In this document: piece by piece, positions 42,111 to 50,803 of the stretch
Layout of the letters: each line of letters starts with the position of its first letter
Numbering within the stretch: position 1 is the first letter of the stretch
DNA from: Gemmatimonadota bacterium
GTDB taxonomy: Bacteria; Gemmatimonadota; Gemmatimonadetes; Gemmatimonadales; Gemmatimonadaceae
Assembly: GCA_028287305.1 (NCBI GenBank)
Contig: JAQBPX010000011.1
Coordinates: 186,001-250,000 of the forward strand
Length of the DNA stretch: 64,000 nucleotides
Direction: 5' to 3'
Notes under the pieces: model-generated
The model's database searches: none
Told to the model about the DNA's origin: nothing
What the model saw: the letters and a program-made list of their open reading frames with translations, nothing else
Program-made: the position numbers and the translations under genes

Positions 42111-43424
42111 ATGCCGCGCGTGATCCGCTCGACGCGCGTGCTGCTGCCGGATGGACTGCGCGCGGCGTCGCTGCACCTTGCCGATGGCATCATCGCGCGC
42201 GTGGCGGCGTGGGATGATCTCGGCGGCGCGCCCGCCGAGGCAGTGCATGACGCCGGCGATCACGTGGTGATGGCTGGCATCGTGGACACGCACGTGCACG
42301 TCAACGAGCCGGGGCGCACCGAGTGGGAGGGCTTCGCAACCGCGACGCGTGCCGCGCGCGCCGGCGGCGTGACGACGCTGCTCGACATGCCGCTGAACTC
42401 GATTCCTGCCACGACGTCGCTGGCTGGTCTCGAGGCGAAGCAGGCGGCCGCAGCTGGACAATGCGTGGTGAATGTCGGCTTCCTGGGCGGCGTGATCCCC
42501 GGCAACGTGCACGAGCTGGAGCCGCTCGCGAACGCCGGCGTCTTCGCCTTCAAGGCGTTCATGGTGCCAAGCGGTGTGGACGAGTTCCCGGGGTGCACGG
42601 AGGCCGACCTGCGCGCAGCATTTCCCACGCTCGCGCGCCTCGGGAAGCCGCTGATGGCGCACGCCGAGGATCCGTCTCGCATCCTGCCGCCGAGCGGGAA
42701 TGGGGACTACGCGACGTATCTCGCGTCGCGACCTGTCGCGGCCGAGGTGGCGGCGATCGAGATGCTGGTGAGGCTGGTGGAGTGGATGCCGCTGCACGTG
42801 CACGTGGTGCACGTGTCGAGTGCGGAGGGGGCGGACGTCATTCGCCGGGCAAAGGCGGCTGGGCTGCCGATCACTGCGGAAACCTGCCCGCACTACCTGA
42901 CGTGGAGCAGCGAGGACATCCCGGCAGGCGCCACCGAGTACAAGTGCGCGCCGCCGCTGCGGGAGGCGCGCCATCGCGAGGCGCTGTGGGACGCACTGAT
43001 GGACGGCACGCTCGACATGATCGTGTCCGACCATTCACCCTGTCCGCCGGCCATGAAGGCGAGCGAGGGGGACTTCTTCGCGGCGTGGGGAGGCATCGCG
43101 TCGCTCCAGCTTGGGCTGCCAGCCGTGTGGACCGGCGCGAGCGCTCGCGGGGCGAGCGTGCACCACCTGTCGCGATGGATGTGCGAGGCGCCGGCACGGC
43201 TCGCCGGATTGTCGTCGCGCAAGGGAAGCATCGCGCCCGGGCTCGATGCCGATTTCGTGGCCTGGAACCCCGAGGAGGAGCAGGTGGTTCACGCCGCGCG
43301 CCTCGAGCACCGGCACAAGCTCACTCCCTATGCCGGGCGGCGCTTGCGCGGCGTGGTCAGTGCCTCCTACATAGGGGGAAGCGACGACCCCCAGACCCTG
43401 CCATGGCTGACTTCACCGACCTGA
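42111..43424 (+). CDS. allB: Allantoinase
   Basis: A 437-aa cyclic amidohydrolase. Metal ligands are seen in GIVDTHVHVNEPGRTEWEGF, the bridging lysine in FAFKAFMVPSG, then MAHAED, HVVHVSSAEG and DMIVSDHSPCPP. Context (xanthine dehydrogenase before, allantoicase after) points to allantoin hydrolysis to allantoate rather than dihydropyrimidine hydrolysis. Four bases separate it from the FAD subunit gene, and its end overlaps the allantoicase start by 22 bases. Confidence 0.92.
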   Translation: MPRVIRSTRVLLPDGLRAASLHLADGIIARVAAWDDLGGAPAEAVHDAGDHVVMAGIVDTHVHVNEPGRTEWEGFATATRAARAGGVTTLLDMPLNSIPATTSLAGLEAKQAAAAGQCVVNVGFLGGVIPGNVHELEPLANAGVFAFKAFMVPSGVDEFPGCTEADLRAAFPTLARLGKPLMAHAEDPSRILPPSGNGDYATYLASRPVAAEVAAIEMLVRLVEWMPLHVHVVHVSSAEGADVIRRAKAAGLPITAETCPHYLTWSSEDIPAGATEYKCAPPLREARHREALWDALMDGTLDMIVSDHSPCPPAMKASEGDFFAAWGGIASLQLGLPAVWTGASARGASVHHLSRWMCEAPARLAGLSSRKGSIAPGLDADFVAWNPEEEQVVHAARLEHRHKLTPYAGRRLRGVVSASYIGGSDDPQTLPWLTSPT

Positions 43425-44389
43425 TCGACCTGGCCGCCGAGCGACTCGGCGGCGCCGTGCTCAGTGCGAACGACGAGTTCTTCGCGCCCAAGGAGGCGCT
43501 GCTCAAGGCGAGCAAGCCCGAATGGAAGGAGGGGCTGTACACCGAGCGCGGAAAGTGGATGGACGGCTGGGAGACCCGCCGTCGCCGGGAGCCCGGCGAG
43601 GACTGGGCCGTCATCCGGCTCGGCGCTCCCGGCGTGGTGAAGGGCGTGGTGATCGACACCGCGTTCTTCACCGGCAACTTCCCGGAATCCGCCGTGGTCG
43701 AGGCCTGCGAGGTGGAGGGCAATCCGCCGGTGCAGTCGTTCAGCGACGGCACCATCGCGTGGACCGAGATTCTCGGGCGCACGAAGCTGAAGGGTGACTC
43801 GAAGAATCACTTCGCCATCAAGCACGCGGGTCGCGTCACGCACCTGCGGCTCACCATCCATCCGGATGGTGGTGTCGCGCGGCTGCGCGTGCATGGGGTG
43901 GTGAAGGCGAACGAGGAGGTGCTGCCGCCGGGCGAGCTGGTGGACCTCGCGGCGATGGAGAGCGGCGGGTGGGTGGTGGAATGCAGCGACATGCACTACG
44001 GGCATCGCCAGAACCTCATCCTTCCCGGACGCTCGACGCACATGGGCGATGGGTGGGAGACGAGGCGGCGCCGTGGTGAGGGGCACGAGTGGACCATCGT
44101 GCAGCTCGCCGCGCCGGGCGAGATCGAGCGCGTGGAGGTCGACACCGACCACTATCGCGGGAATGCGCCCGGGAGCGCGAGCGTGGAGTGCTGCGACGTG
44201 ACCGGGAGCTTCGACGCGTCCCGGGCGAAGTGGCAGACTCTCGTGGCGCAGCAACCGATCCAGCCGCATACGCGGCACCGGTTCGCGCACGAGGTGGAAC
44301 GGCAGGTTGCGACGCACGTGAGGCTGAACATCTTCCCTGATGGAGGCGTCGCCCGTCTCAGGGTGATCGGGCGCATTCCCGGACCGTGA
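43403..44389 (+). CDS. alc: Allantoicase
   Basis: A 328-aa protein made of two allantoicase jelly-roll repeats. Repeat 1 has WKEGLYTERGKWMDGWETRRRR and VIDTAFFTGNFPESAVVEAC. Repeat 2 has HMGDGWETRRRR and VEVDTDHYRGNAPGSASVECC. Each ends in a PDGGVARLRVxG strand. It hydrolyses allantoate to ureidoglycolate and urea. The length is normal for the family. Confidence 0.95.
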   Translation: MADFTDLIDLAAERLGGAVLSANDEFFAPKEALLKASKPEWKEGLYTERGKWMDGWETRRRREPGEDWAVIRLGAPGVVKGVVIDTAFFTGNFPESAVVEACEVEGNPPVQSFSDGTIAWTEILGRTKLKGDSKNHFAIKHAGRVTHLRLTIHPDGGVARLRVHGVVKANEEVLPPGELVDLAAMESGGWVVECSDMHYGHRQNLILPGRSTHMGDGWETRRRRGEGHEWTIVQLAAPGEIERVEVDTDHYRGNAPGSASVECCDVTGSFDASRAKWQTLVAQQPIQPHTRHRFAHEVERQVATHVRLNIFPDGGVARLRVIGRIPGP

Positions 44390-44901
44390 CGACCATGACC
44401 GAGCTGGATACGATGCCTGACGAGCAGGCGGCCGAGCTGTTCCGGTCGTGCTGCGGAAGCACCGCGTGGGTGAACGGGATGCTGTCGCACCGCCCCTTCG
44501 GCACGCGCGACGTGATGCTCAACAGCGCCGAGGACGTGTTCATCACGCTCACGCCGGACGACTGGGCGGAAGCGTTCGCGCACCACCCGCGGCTGGGCGA
44601 CGCGAAGGTGGATGCGCCAGCCACCGAGCAATCGAGGGAATGGTCCGCGGTCGAGCAGGGCGCGGTGCAGGCGAGCAGCGACGAGGAGCGCGAGGCGCTG
44701 GCCGAGGCGAACCGGAAGTACGAGGAGCGCTACGGCCGCGTGTGCATCATCTGCGCGAATGGGCGGAGCGCGGGGGCGATCCTCGCGATCACGCACGCGC
44801 GCATGAGCAACACGCCGATGATCGAGCTGCGCGTGAGCGCCGGCGAGCAGCGGAAGATCACTCGGCTGCGCCTGGAGAAGCTGGTGCCGGAGCCCTCGTG
44901 A
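44386..44901 (+). CDS. uraD: OHCU decarboxylase
   Basis: A 171-aa helical enzyme. MPDEQAAELFRSCCGSTAWV opens it, the catalytic His lies in FAHHPRLGD (family 'HPrIG'), and EERYGRVCIICANGRSAGAIL matches the 'f.ekfGf.Fvi...g.s...il' region. It decarboxylates 2-oxo-4-hydroxy-4-carboxy-5-ureidoimidazoline to S-allantoin. The GTG at 44386 overlaps the allantoicase stop, and ATG at 44395 is an alternative. Its end overlaps the HIU hydrolase start. Confidence 0.93.
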   Translation: MTTMTELDTMPDEQAAELFRSCCGSTAWVNGMLSHRPFGTRDVMLNSAEDVFITLTPDDWAEAFAHHPRLGDAKVDAPATEQSREWSAVEQGAVQASSDEEREALAEANRKYEERYGRVCIICANGRSAGAILAITHARMSNTPMIELRVSAGEQRKITRLRLEKLVPEPS

Positions 44902-45221
44902 GCTCACTCAGCACGCACGTGCTCGACGTGTCGGTGGGCCGGCCGGCGGTGGGAGTGGCGGTCTCGTTGCTGCAGGAGGGGCGGCTGCTTGGCGGGGGTA
45001 CTACCGACGCGGATGGGAGGCTGAAGGGATTTGTCGCGGGCAGCTTGCTTGCGGCGGGGACTTATTCGCTGCGGTTCGATACTGGTTCGTATTTCGGTGG
45101 CCTGGGACGGGAGTGTTTTTATCCCGAGGTCGTGGTGACGTTTTCTGTCGGGGCTGAGGGGCACTATCATGTGCCGTTGTTGCTGGCGGCGTACGGGTAC
45201 TCCACATACCGGGGAAGCTGA
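44898..45221 (+). CDS. uraH: 5-hydroxyisourate hydrolase
   Basis: A 107-aa transthyretin-like enzyme: SLSTHVLDVSVGRPAVGVAVSL at the start, TDADGR in the middle, FYPEVVVTF, GHYHVPLLLAAYGYSTYRGS at the end. The C-terminal Y-R-G-S is the hallmark of true HIU hydrolases. It hydrolyses the urate oxidase product to OHCU. The start GTG overlaps the uraD stop. It is the last gene of the plus-strand purine operon. Confidence 0.95.
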   Translation: MSSLSTHVLDVSVGRPAVGVAVSLLQEGRLLGGGTTDADGRLKGFVAGSLLAAGTYSLRFDTGSYFGGLGRECFYPEVVVTFSVGAEGHYHVPLLLAAYGYSTYRGS

Positions 45222-45226
45222 CTGCT

Positions 45227-45242
45227 GTCGTCCTGAGCGCAG
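45227..45242 (+). repeat. Partial copy of the 31-bp dispersed repeat
   Basis: GTCGTCCTGAGCGCAG, the first 16 bases of the repeat, stands six bases after the uraH stop and 23 bases before a full copy at 45250. Confidence 0.8.
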
Positions 45243-45249
45243 TTCCGCT

Positions 45250-45280
45250 GTCGTCCTGAGCGCAGCGAGGGACCTGCCGT
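45250..45280 (+). repeat. 31-bp dispersed repeat, copy 2
   Basis: GTCGTCCTGAGCGCAGC start, ACCTGCCGT end; left terminus of palindrome R5. Confidence 0.85.
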
Positions 45281-45739
45281 TGTAGTTGCGGTACGCGGGC
45301 GCCCTGCCGGGCGCCCGCTTTGTCATTGGGTTCATGGTTTTCTGGAACTCGGTCGGACCACCGCTGTTGCCAGTTGACGATGGTCGCCCTCTTCACGGCG
45401 ATACCGCAGGCCGGCTTGCCTGTCGCCTGACGCCAGAAGCTCCAGCACTGACAACGAAGCGGCGGCCTCCGGCCGCCTGCCTCGTCATGAGTTGGTGGTC
45501 GACATGTGAACCGCCAACCGATGACGAGGCGCGCAGCGCTTCCTTGTCAGTGCTCGAGCGTCGGCCGTCGGTCGTTGGGCAAGTGGAGTCGCGGTATCGG
45601 CGTGCATTGCCTGACCTCGAACGTTCAACTACGAACCAGTGACAAAGGCGGGCGCCCGCAGGCGCCCGCCTACCTCATCCTGTTCATGCCACAGACCACG
45701 GACCACAGGCCTGCAGTACCGGTACAGAGGCCAACTACA

Positions 45740-45770
45740 ACGGCAGATCCTTCGCTGCGCTCAGGATGAC
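45740..45770 (-). repeat. 31-bp dispersed repeat, copy 3
   Basis: Inverted copy (minus strand GTCATCCTGAGCGCAGC, ending ATCTGCCGT), right terminus of palindrome R5, five bases from the stop of the PuuD gene. Confidence 0.85.
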
Positions 45771-45774
45771 AACT

Positions 45775-47004
45775 CTACGGCGCCGTCTTCCCCCCCTGCT
45801 CGATCCACCTGCCAATCAACAGCCGTTCCCGCTCGGTCATGTTCGTCTTGTTCACGAGCGGCATCGTTCGCGTCACCACCGCCCGCTCCCGGATCCGCCC
45901 CAGGTGCGACGCGATCTGCTCCGGCGTGTCGAACATCACGCCCGCCGGCGCCGCGCCGAATGACAGGTCGCTCGGCGTCATCGAGTGACACGCCGCGCAG
46001 CGACGGTCGATCACGCGCCGCGCCTCGGCGAATGTCACCACCGCCGGCAGCCCCTCCTCACCCGGCGCGCCAACCGCAGCACCCACGACACGCGCCGGCA
46101 GCGTCATCAACACATACAGCGCCACCGTCGCCGCCACGAGCACCGCACCGAGTACCACCCTCCAGGCCGCGAAGCTGAATCGCGTGTTCAGCACGTGCCG
46201 CACCGCCGCGCCCGCGATCACCAGCACCAGCAGCGACGCCCATGGCGCGCGGCCCGCATAGAGCGACGGGAAGTGCCCGCTCACCATCAACACGATCACC
46301 GGGAAGGTGAAGTAGTTGTTGTGGATGCTCACGCGCTTCGCGCGTGCCGAAATGACCGGGTCCGCCGACCCCGATGAATTCACCGACTTCACGAGCTCGC
46401 GCTGCGACGGCACGATCGTCATGGCGACGTTGCCCGCCATGATGCTCGCGAGCATCGCGCCGATGTGCAGGAACGCCGCGCGCCCGTTCAGCATGCGCGT
46501 GGCGACGATCACCATCGCAACGAACCCGAGCCCCAGCAGCACCTCGGCCACCCTCGGCGCCCGCGGCGCGATCGCGCGCTGCACCAGCTCGTACACCGCC
46601 ACGCCGCCGAACACGATGAACATGCCCAGCGCCACCGCCTGCCCATGCGTCAGCCGCGCGACGCCGCTGTCTTCCATCGCCGCCCGTCCGCCGACCCAGT
46701 ACACCGCGACGAGCAGCATCGCGCCGCTCAACCATGTGGTGTACGCCTGCCACTTGAACCAGTGCAGCGGGCTCGGGAGCCCGCGTCCGCCGAGTGCGGT
46801 CTTCTCCACGTGATAGAAGGCGCCGCTGTGCAGCAGCCACGTGGTGCCGATCGTGCCCGTCGTATCGCCCGGCGCGGGCTTCACCAGCGTGCGGTCCATC
46901 CAGTTGAACAGCATCGAGTTCCCGACCCACATGATCGCGGCGATCACGTGGATCCACCGCGCCACCAGGTCGATGAGCTCGAACCCGCGCGGGCCGATGC
47001 CCAT
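45775..47004 (-). CDS. puuD: PuuD-type membrane urate oxidase with cytochrome c domain
   Basis: A 409-aa membrane protein. It opens with FELIDLVARWIHVIAAIMWVGNSMLFNWMD and has about eight helices with conserved histidines, including LLHSGAFYHVEK, FLHIGAMLASIMAGNVAM and SIHNNYFTFPVIVLM, all typical of the PuuD urate hydroxylase family. A C-terminal cytochrome c domain has CAACH (RCAACHS) and a later Met (TRTMPLVN). It would oxidise urate to 5-hydroxyisourate and pass electrons to the respiratory chain. It is last in the minus-strand purine operon; its ATG shares a base with the upstream stop. Confidence 0.9.
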   Translation of the reverse strand: MGIGPRGFELIDLVARWIHVIAAIMWVGNSMLFNWMDRTLVKPAPGDTTGTIGTTWLLHSGAFYHVEKTALGGRGLPSPLHWFKWQAYTTWLSGAMLLVAVYWVGGRAAMEDSGVARLTHGQAVALGMFIVFGGVAVYELVQRAIAPRAPRVAEVLLGLGFVAMVIVATRMLNGRAAFLHIGAMLASIMAGNVAMTIVPSQRELVKSVNSSGSADPVISARAKRVSIHNNYFTFPVIVLMVSGHFPSLYAGRAPWASLLVLVIAGAAVRHVLNTRFSFAAWRVVLGAVLVAATVALYVLMTLPARVVGAAVGAPGEEGLPAVVTFAEARRVIDRRCAACHSMTPSDLSFGAAPAGVMFDTPEQIASHLGRIRERAVVTRTMPLVNKTNMTERERLLIGRWIEQGGKTAP

Positions 47005-48263
47005 CACCCGCCCGTCCGCTTCATGATCTTCAGGAACGAGCGCCCCGCGAAGTCCCCGGGAGTGAGGCCCGTGAGCGCGAGCGCTTCCGCCTCCGTCACC
47101 GCGCCGCTGTTGATGCCGCGCAGGAAGAAGTTGAGCAGCCCCTGCCCCGTGGCGGCGTCGTCGAAGACGTTGCCCACCAGGGTGGCCTGCGCCGCCTTGT
47201 CCACGAAGTTCTTCAGCCGCTGCCCCGCCGCATCGATCCCCTCGAGGAAGAACGAGTAGAGCGCGGCGTAGCGCGTCACCAGCTGCGCGGGATGCAGGTC
47301 CCACCCCTGGTAGAAGCCTCCCACGAGCGAGTGGCGCACGTCGTCGAAGTGCATCTTCCAGGCTTCGTGCACCGAGGCGCGGTCGCCCACGGGAAGCACC
47401 GCCGTCGAACCATCCGACAGCCACACGCCCGTCGCCGCCAGCGACAGCTGCATCACGTGCTTGGCGAAGTCGTTCGCCGGGTGACGCATGCGCTGGTGCG
47501 CCGCCGTGATGTTGAGGCTCGCCGTGAAGTCGTACGTCCCGAAGTGCGCGGCCGTCATGCGGCCCTCCGCGATCTCCACCAGGCGCGGCAGCAGCGAGCG
47601 CCCGCTGTCATCGAGGATGATGCTCGGCGTCTCGACCATCACCTCGAACTTGAGCGAACCCTCGGCCAGTCCGAGCTTTCCCTCGAGCCGCGCGAGCTGC
47701 TCCACCGTGTAGCTCACCTGCTCCGCGATCGTGACCTTGGGGATGGTCACCACGAAGCGATCCGGGAGCGCACCCGCCTTCTTCACGAGCGTCGTGATCA
47801 CCAGCTCGAGGGTGCGCGTGGCCCGCGCGCGCAGTTCCTCGTTGAAGGTCTTGATGCGGATGCCGATGAAGGGCGAGAGCGTGCCGTCAGCCATGCCCTT
47901 CGCCAGCGCCTCGCCGACGACTACCGACTGCGCGTCCTCCTCCGCATCGGGACGATTGCCGTAGCCGTCCTCGAAGTCCACGCGGAAGTCCTCGACGGCC
48001 TCGCGCTCCAGCTTCTCCTTCACGCGCGCATGGATCAGCGCGAGCGACGCATGCTCGGCGATGCCGCAGGCCTGGCCCAGCTCCGCGGGCGTGGCCGCGA
48101 ACTTCTCCATCGCGCTGCGCGCCACTGCGCCGATCTTGCGCGTGGTGTCGCTGGAGAACAGCTGCGCGCCGCCATACACCGTATGTACGGGCTGGCGGCC
48201 GAGCGGGTCGCCGGGATGCCGGCGCGCGAACTCGAGGTTCGCCTTCCGCAGTGCATCATCCAT
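47004..48263 (-). CDS. Aldolase/citrate-lyase-fold protein (DUF6986-like)
   Basis: A 419-aa TIM-barrel protein of the HpcH/HpaI-citrate lyase beta superfamily. Metal-ligand candidates are the acid in LKFEVMVETPSII and the Asp in AHFGTYDFTASL; VDFEDGYGNRP and IGIRIKTFNEE match the phosphate and substrate arginine/acid regions. It sits between the guanine deaminase-like and PuuD genes with overlapping ends, so a purine role is implied. It may act on glyoxylate or ureidoglycolate, because no classic ureidoglycolate lyase is in the island; that is inference. Confidence 0.75.
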   Translation of the reverse strand: MDDALRKANLEFARRHPGDPLGRQPVHTVYGGAQLFSSDTTRKIGAVARSAMEKFAATPAELGQACGIAEHASLALIHARVKEKLEREAVEDFRVDFEDGYGNRPDAEEDAQSVVVGEALAKGMADGTLSPFIGIRIKTFNEELRARATRTLELVITTLVKKAGALPDRFVVTIPKVTIAEQVSYTVEQLARLEGKLGLAEGSLKFEVMVETPSIILDDSGRSLLPRLVEIAEGRMTAAHFGTYDFTASLNITAAHQRMRHPANDFAKHVMQLSLAATGVWLSDGSTAVLPVGDRASVHEAWKMHFDDVRHSLVGGFYQGWDLHPAQLVTRYAALYSFFLEGIDAAGQRLKNFVDKAAQATLVGNVFDDAATGQGLLNFFLRGINSGAVTEAEALALTGLTPGDFAGRSFLKIMKRTGG

Positions 48264-48834
48264 TGTAGATCTTTCCGCTCATCGTTCGGTACAGTTCGAG
48301 CACTGCGCGGGCCTCGGGGCGCAAGACGTCGCGCACGATCTCGATGCCGCGATCCTCGAGGTACTTGTAGGACTCGGGGAACACCGGCCCCTCCTCGAAG
48401 TTCAGGCGACTCGCATCCTCGCGTCCCGCGCCATACACCACGCGCTTGACCCCGCTCCAGAGGGTGCCGCCCAGGCACATGGCGCACGGCTCGCAGCTCG
48501 TGAACAGCTCGTGCGGCGGCAACGACGGCATGTTCAGGCTGAACGAGCCCACCACCTGCTGCGCCATCATGAACGCCACCATCTCGCCGTGCAGGGTGCA
48601 GTTGTTCAGGCGCACCACGCTGTTCATGCCGACCGACACCAGCCTGCCGGAGTCGCGCTCGAAGATGGCCGCGCCAAAGGGGCCTCCCGTTCCGCGCTCG
48701 ACGTTGGCGCGCGACACGGAGATGGCCAGGCGCATCTTTTCCTCGTCCGTGGCGTACGCCCGGTTGAAGTCGACGAGCTCCGCGACCCAGGGAGGGTACT
48801 GTACGCTGACGATGGGGTTTGTTCGATGGGACAT
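48256..48834 (-). CDS. guaD: CDA-fold nucleobase deaminase, probably guanine deaminase
   Basis: A 192-aa zinc deaminase. The ligands are in TLHGEMVAFMMAQ (His and catalytic Glu) and SCEPCAMCLGGTLWSGVKRVVYG (two Cys). The NRAYATDEEKMRLAISVSRANVERGTGGPFGAAI opening fits GuaD of the Bacillus type rather than tRNA adenosine deaminase. Converting guanine to xanthine would feed the xanthine dehydrogenase across the island. It heads the minus-strand purine operon and overlaps the aldolase-like gene by 8 bases. Confidence 0.78.
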   Translation of the reverse strand: MSHRTNPIVSVQYPPWVAELVDFNRAYATDEEKMRLAISVSRANVERGTGGPFGAAIFERDSGRLVSVGMNSVVRLNNCTLHGEMVAFMMAQQVVGSFSLNMPSLPPHELFTSCEPCAMCLGGTLWSGVKRVVYGAGREDASRLNFEEGPVFPESYKYLEDRGIEIVRDVLRPEARAVLELYRTMSGKIYNG

Positions 48835-48930
48835 AGCTCACAAAGGTGCATCATTGTGGCGCCCCCGACAACTCGAGCTCGCCGTCACCGAAAGCTGAGC
48901 CCGGCGCGGAATTCGCATTGCTATGGGGCA

Positions 48931-49407
48931 GTGCCTCCTCCCCTGCAGTCCGGCGACAGCCTGCTCGCCTTCCGGATCGACGACGTCCATTTCGGCCTGC
49001 CCAGCAAATACGTGGTGGAGGTCGTGCGCGCGGTCGCCGTTCGGCCACTTCCGGGCGCACCCTTCGTTGTCCACGGCATGATCGATTATCGCGGCACGGT
49101 GGTCCCCGTGTACGACGTGGCGCGGCGGTTCAGGGGTGCGGATCATCCCGTGCGGCTGTCCGACATCATGATCGTGGTGCAGGCCGGACCGCGGCTGGCC
49201 GCGCTCCTGGTCCACGCCGTCGACGCGCTCGTCACCGCCGAGTCGGCCATGTCGGCGCCCCCGGTCCCGCTGCCCCCTGAATCGCCGGTCGCCGGCGTCG
49301 TCACCACGGAAGGGGGAATGCTGCTCATCCAGGACCTCGGGCGCTTCCTCTCCGACGCTGAGACGTGGTCCCTCGATCGCGCCATGCGACAGGCGAGCGC
49401 GCGATGA
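48931..49407 (+). CDS. cheW: CheW-like coupling protein (WspB position)
   Basis: A 158-aa CheW domain: LLAFRIDDVHFGLPSKYVVEVVRAVAVRPLPGAPFVVHGMIDYRGTVVPVYDVARRF is the standard adaptor core. It links receptors to the CheA-type kinase. The GTG at 48931 is used, because the ATG at 48923 is out of frame and upstream codons are antisense to nothing useful. It is the first gene of a seven-gene chemosensory operon, divergent from the guanine deaminase gene (96 bases between them). Confidence 0.88.
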   Translation: MPPPLQSGDSLLAFRIDDVHFGLPSKYVVEVVRAVAVRPLPGAPFVVHGMIDYRGTVVPVYDVARRFRGADHPVRLSDIMIVVQAGPRLAALLVHAVDALVTAESAMSAPPVPLPPESPVAGVVTTEGGMLLIQDLGRFLSDAETWSLDRAMRQASAR

Positions 49408-49417
49408 TGACGGCGCC

Positions 49418-50803
49418 ATGATCACCAGCGGCTCGGCGCTCGGGGCGCTGGCATTCCCGCTCGTGGCGGACACGCTGCGCCAGCGCAGCGGCCTCACCTT
49501 CGGGCCGGGTCGCCGCGCGGCGGTGGAGACTGCGCTCGGGCGCGTGATGCAGCGCAACGGACTGCGCGATCCCGCGTCGCTCGTGTCGCTTCTCGCCAGC
49601 GACGGCGACGTCTTTGACGAGGTCATGGCCGTCGTGACCGTGGGCGAGACGTACTTCTTCCGCGAGCCCGCTCAACTCGAATGGCTGCGGACCACTGCAA
49701 TCCCTGCGCTGCTGGCGGGATCGCCCGCGCGTCCCCTCCGCCTGTGGAGCGCCGCATGCGCCACGGGCGAGGAGGCGTACTCCCTCGCCATCACCTGCCT
49801 CGAGGCCGGTGTCCAGCCAGTGGTCCTCGGCACCGACGTCTCGCGCGGGCGGCTCACGGTCGCGGCACGCGGGCGATACCGCGAGTGGTCCATGCGCGGC
49901 GTGCCCCCAGCCACGATCGACCGCTACTTCCGGCGCGTGGACGGGGAGTTCTGCCTGCATCGGAACATCCGCGCGCTCGCGCGCTTCGCGTCGCTCAACC
50001 TCGTGTCGGATCGCTATCCCGATCCCGCGAGGCAACTGGCCGGCTTCGACGTCATCTTCTGCCGCAACGTCCTGATCTACTTCGACGCACCCGCCATCGC
50101 CTCGGTGGCCTCGCGCCTGCTCGCGTCGCTGTCGCCTGACGGATGGCTGCTGCTCGGGGCGTCCGACCCACCGCTCGCGCACCTCGTGGAGTGCGAGGCC
50201 GTGCAGACGTCCGCGGGAGTGGCCTATCGCCGGCCTCGCGAGGGACGCGCCGTCGCGCCGCCGCTCGCCATCGTTGCGCCATGGGTGCCGCCCACGCCCG
50301 CCGTCGTCGACGTCGAGCCCGTGCGCGACATGCCCGCGCCCGTTGCGGAGGTCGTCGTCGCGCCGCGAGCACCGGTCGCCCACCCGGAGAACCGCGAGGC
50401 GATGACCCTCGCCGTTCGCGCACTCGCCAACGCGGGCCAGCTGGAGGAAGCCGACCGCCTCAGCACCCGCGCGCTCGAGCTGCACCCGGACGCCGCCGAG
50501 CTGCACTACCTGCGCTCGCTGCTCCTCCTGCAGGCGGGTCACTCGCAGGCCGCGCTCGCTGCCGCACGCAGTGCGACCTATCTCGACCGCACGCTCGTGG
50601 CCGCACAGCTCGTGCTCGCCGATGCGCTGATGCGACAGCAGGACGTCGACGCCGCGCGCCGCGTCCTCTCCGCCGCGGAAGCGCAGCTGCGCGACGCGCC
50701 CGCATCGGTGCGCATCGCGCCGGGCGATGACGATTCCGTCGAGCGCATGCTCGCCCATGTGCGCGCGCGACGGCAGATCCTCGATCGCACGGTGGCATCA
50801 TGA
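49418..50803 (+). CDS. cheR: CheR methyltransferase with C-terminal TPR-like region (WspC-like)
   Basis: A 461-aa protein. The helical N-domain leads to GETYFFREPAQLEWL and the SAM-binding WSAACATGEEAYSLAI, with GTDVSRGRLTVAARGRYREWSMRG and FDVIFCRNVLIYFD. All are CheR marks; it methylates receptor glutamates. A Pro/Val-rich linker (about 290-325) is followed by TPR-like helices (AVRALANAGQLEEADRLSTRALELHPDAAELHYL), as in WspC. Confidence 0.9.
   Translation: MITSGSALGALAFPLVADTLRQRSGLTFGPGRRAAVETALGRVMQRNGLRDPASLVSLLASDGDVFDEVMAVVTVGETYFFREPAQLEWLRTTAIPALLAGSPARPLRLWSAACATGEEAYSLAITCLEAGVQPVVLGTDVSRGRLTVAARGRYREWSMRGVPPATIDRYFRRVDGEFCLHRNIRALARFASLNLVSDRYPDPARQLAGFDVIFCRNVLIYFDAPAIASVASRLLASLSPDGWLLLGASDPPLAHLVECEAVQTSAGVAYRRPREGRAVAPPLAIVAPWVPPTPAVVDVEPVRDMPAPVAEVVVAPRAPVAHPENREAMTLAVRALANAGQLEEADRLSTRALELHPDAAELHYLRSLLLLQAGHSQAALAAARSATYLDRTLVAAQLVLADALMRQQDVDAARRVLSAAEAQLRDAPASVRIAPGDDDSVERMLAHVRARRQILDRTVAS

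Larger units (their letters stand above)
45250..45770. repeat. Large intergenic palindrome R5 bounded by inverted 31-bp repeats
   Basis: The gap 45222-45774 between the convergent purine operons is one imperfect palindrome. Its ends are inverted copies of the 31-bp repeat (45250-45280 plus, 45740-45770 minus), continuing into TTGTAGTTG on both sides. The inner block 45291-45673 pairs GCGGGCGCCCGC-rich hairpins and then TTTGTCATTGGGTTC with GAACCAGTGACAAAG. Further in, GCACTGACAACGAAGC pairs with GCTTCCTTGTCAGTGC, and CCTCGTCAT with ATGACGAGG near the centre. No gene is supported inside. Confidence 0.75.

Noticed and set aside
45286-45642. A 118-codon frame inside palindrome R5
   Set aside because: It starts at TTG within a hairpin and its product follows the palindrome, not any protein pattern.
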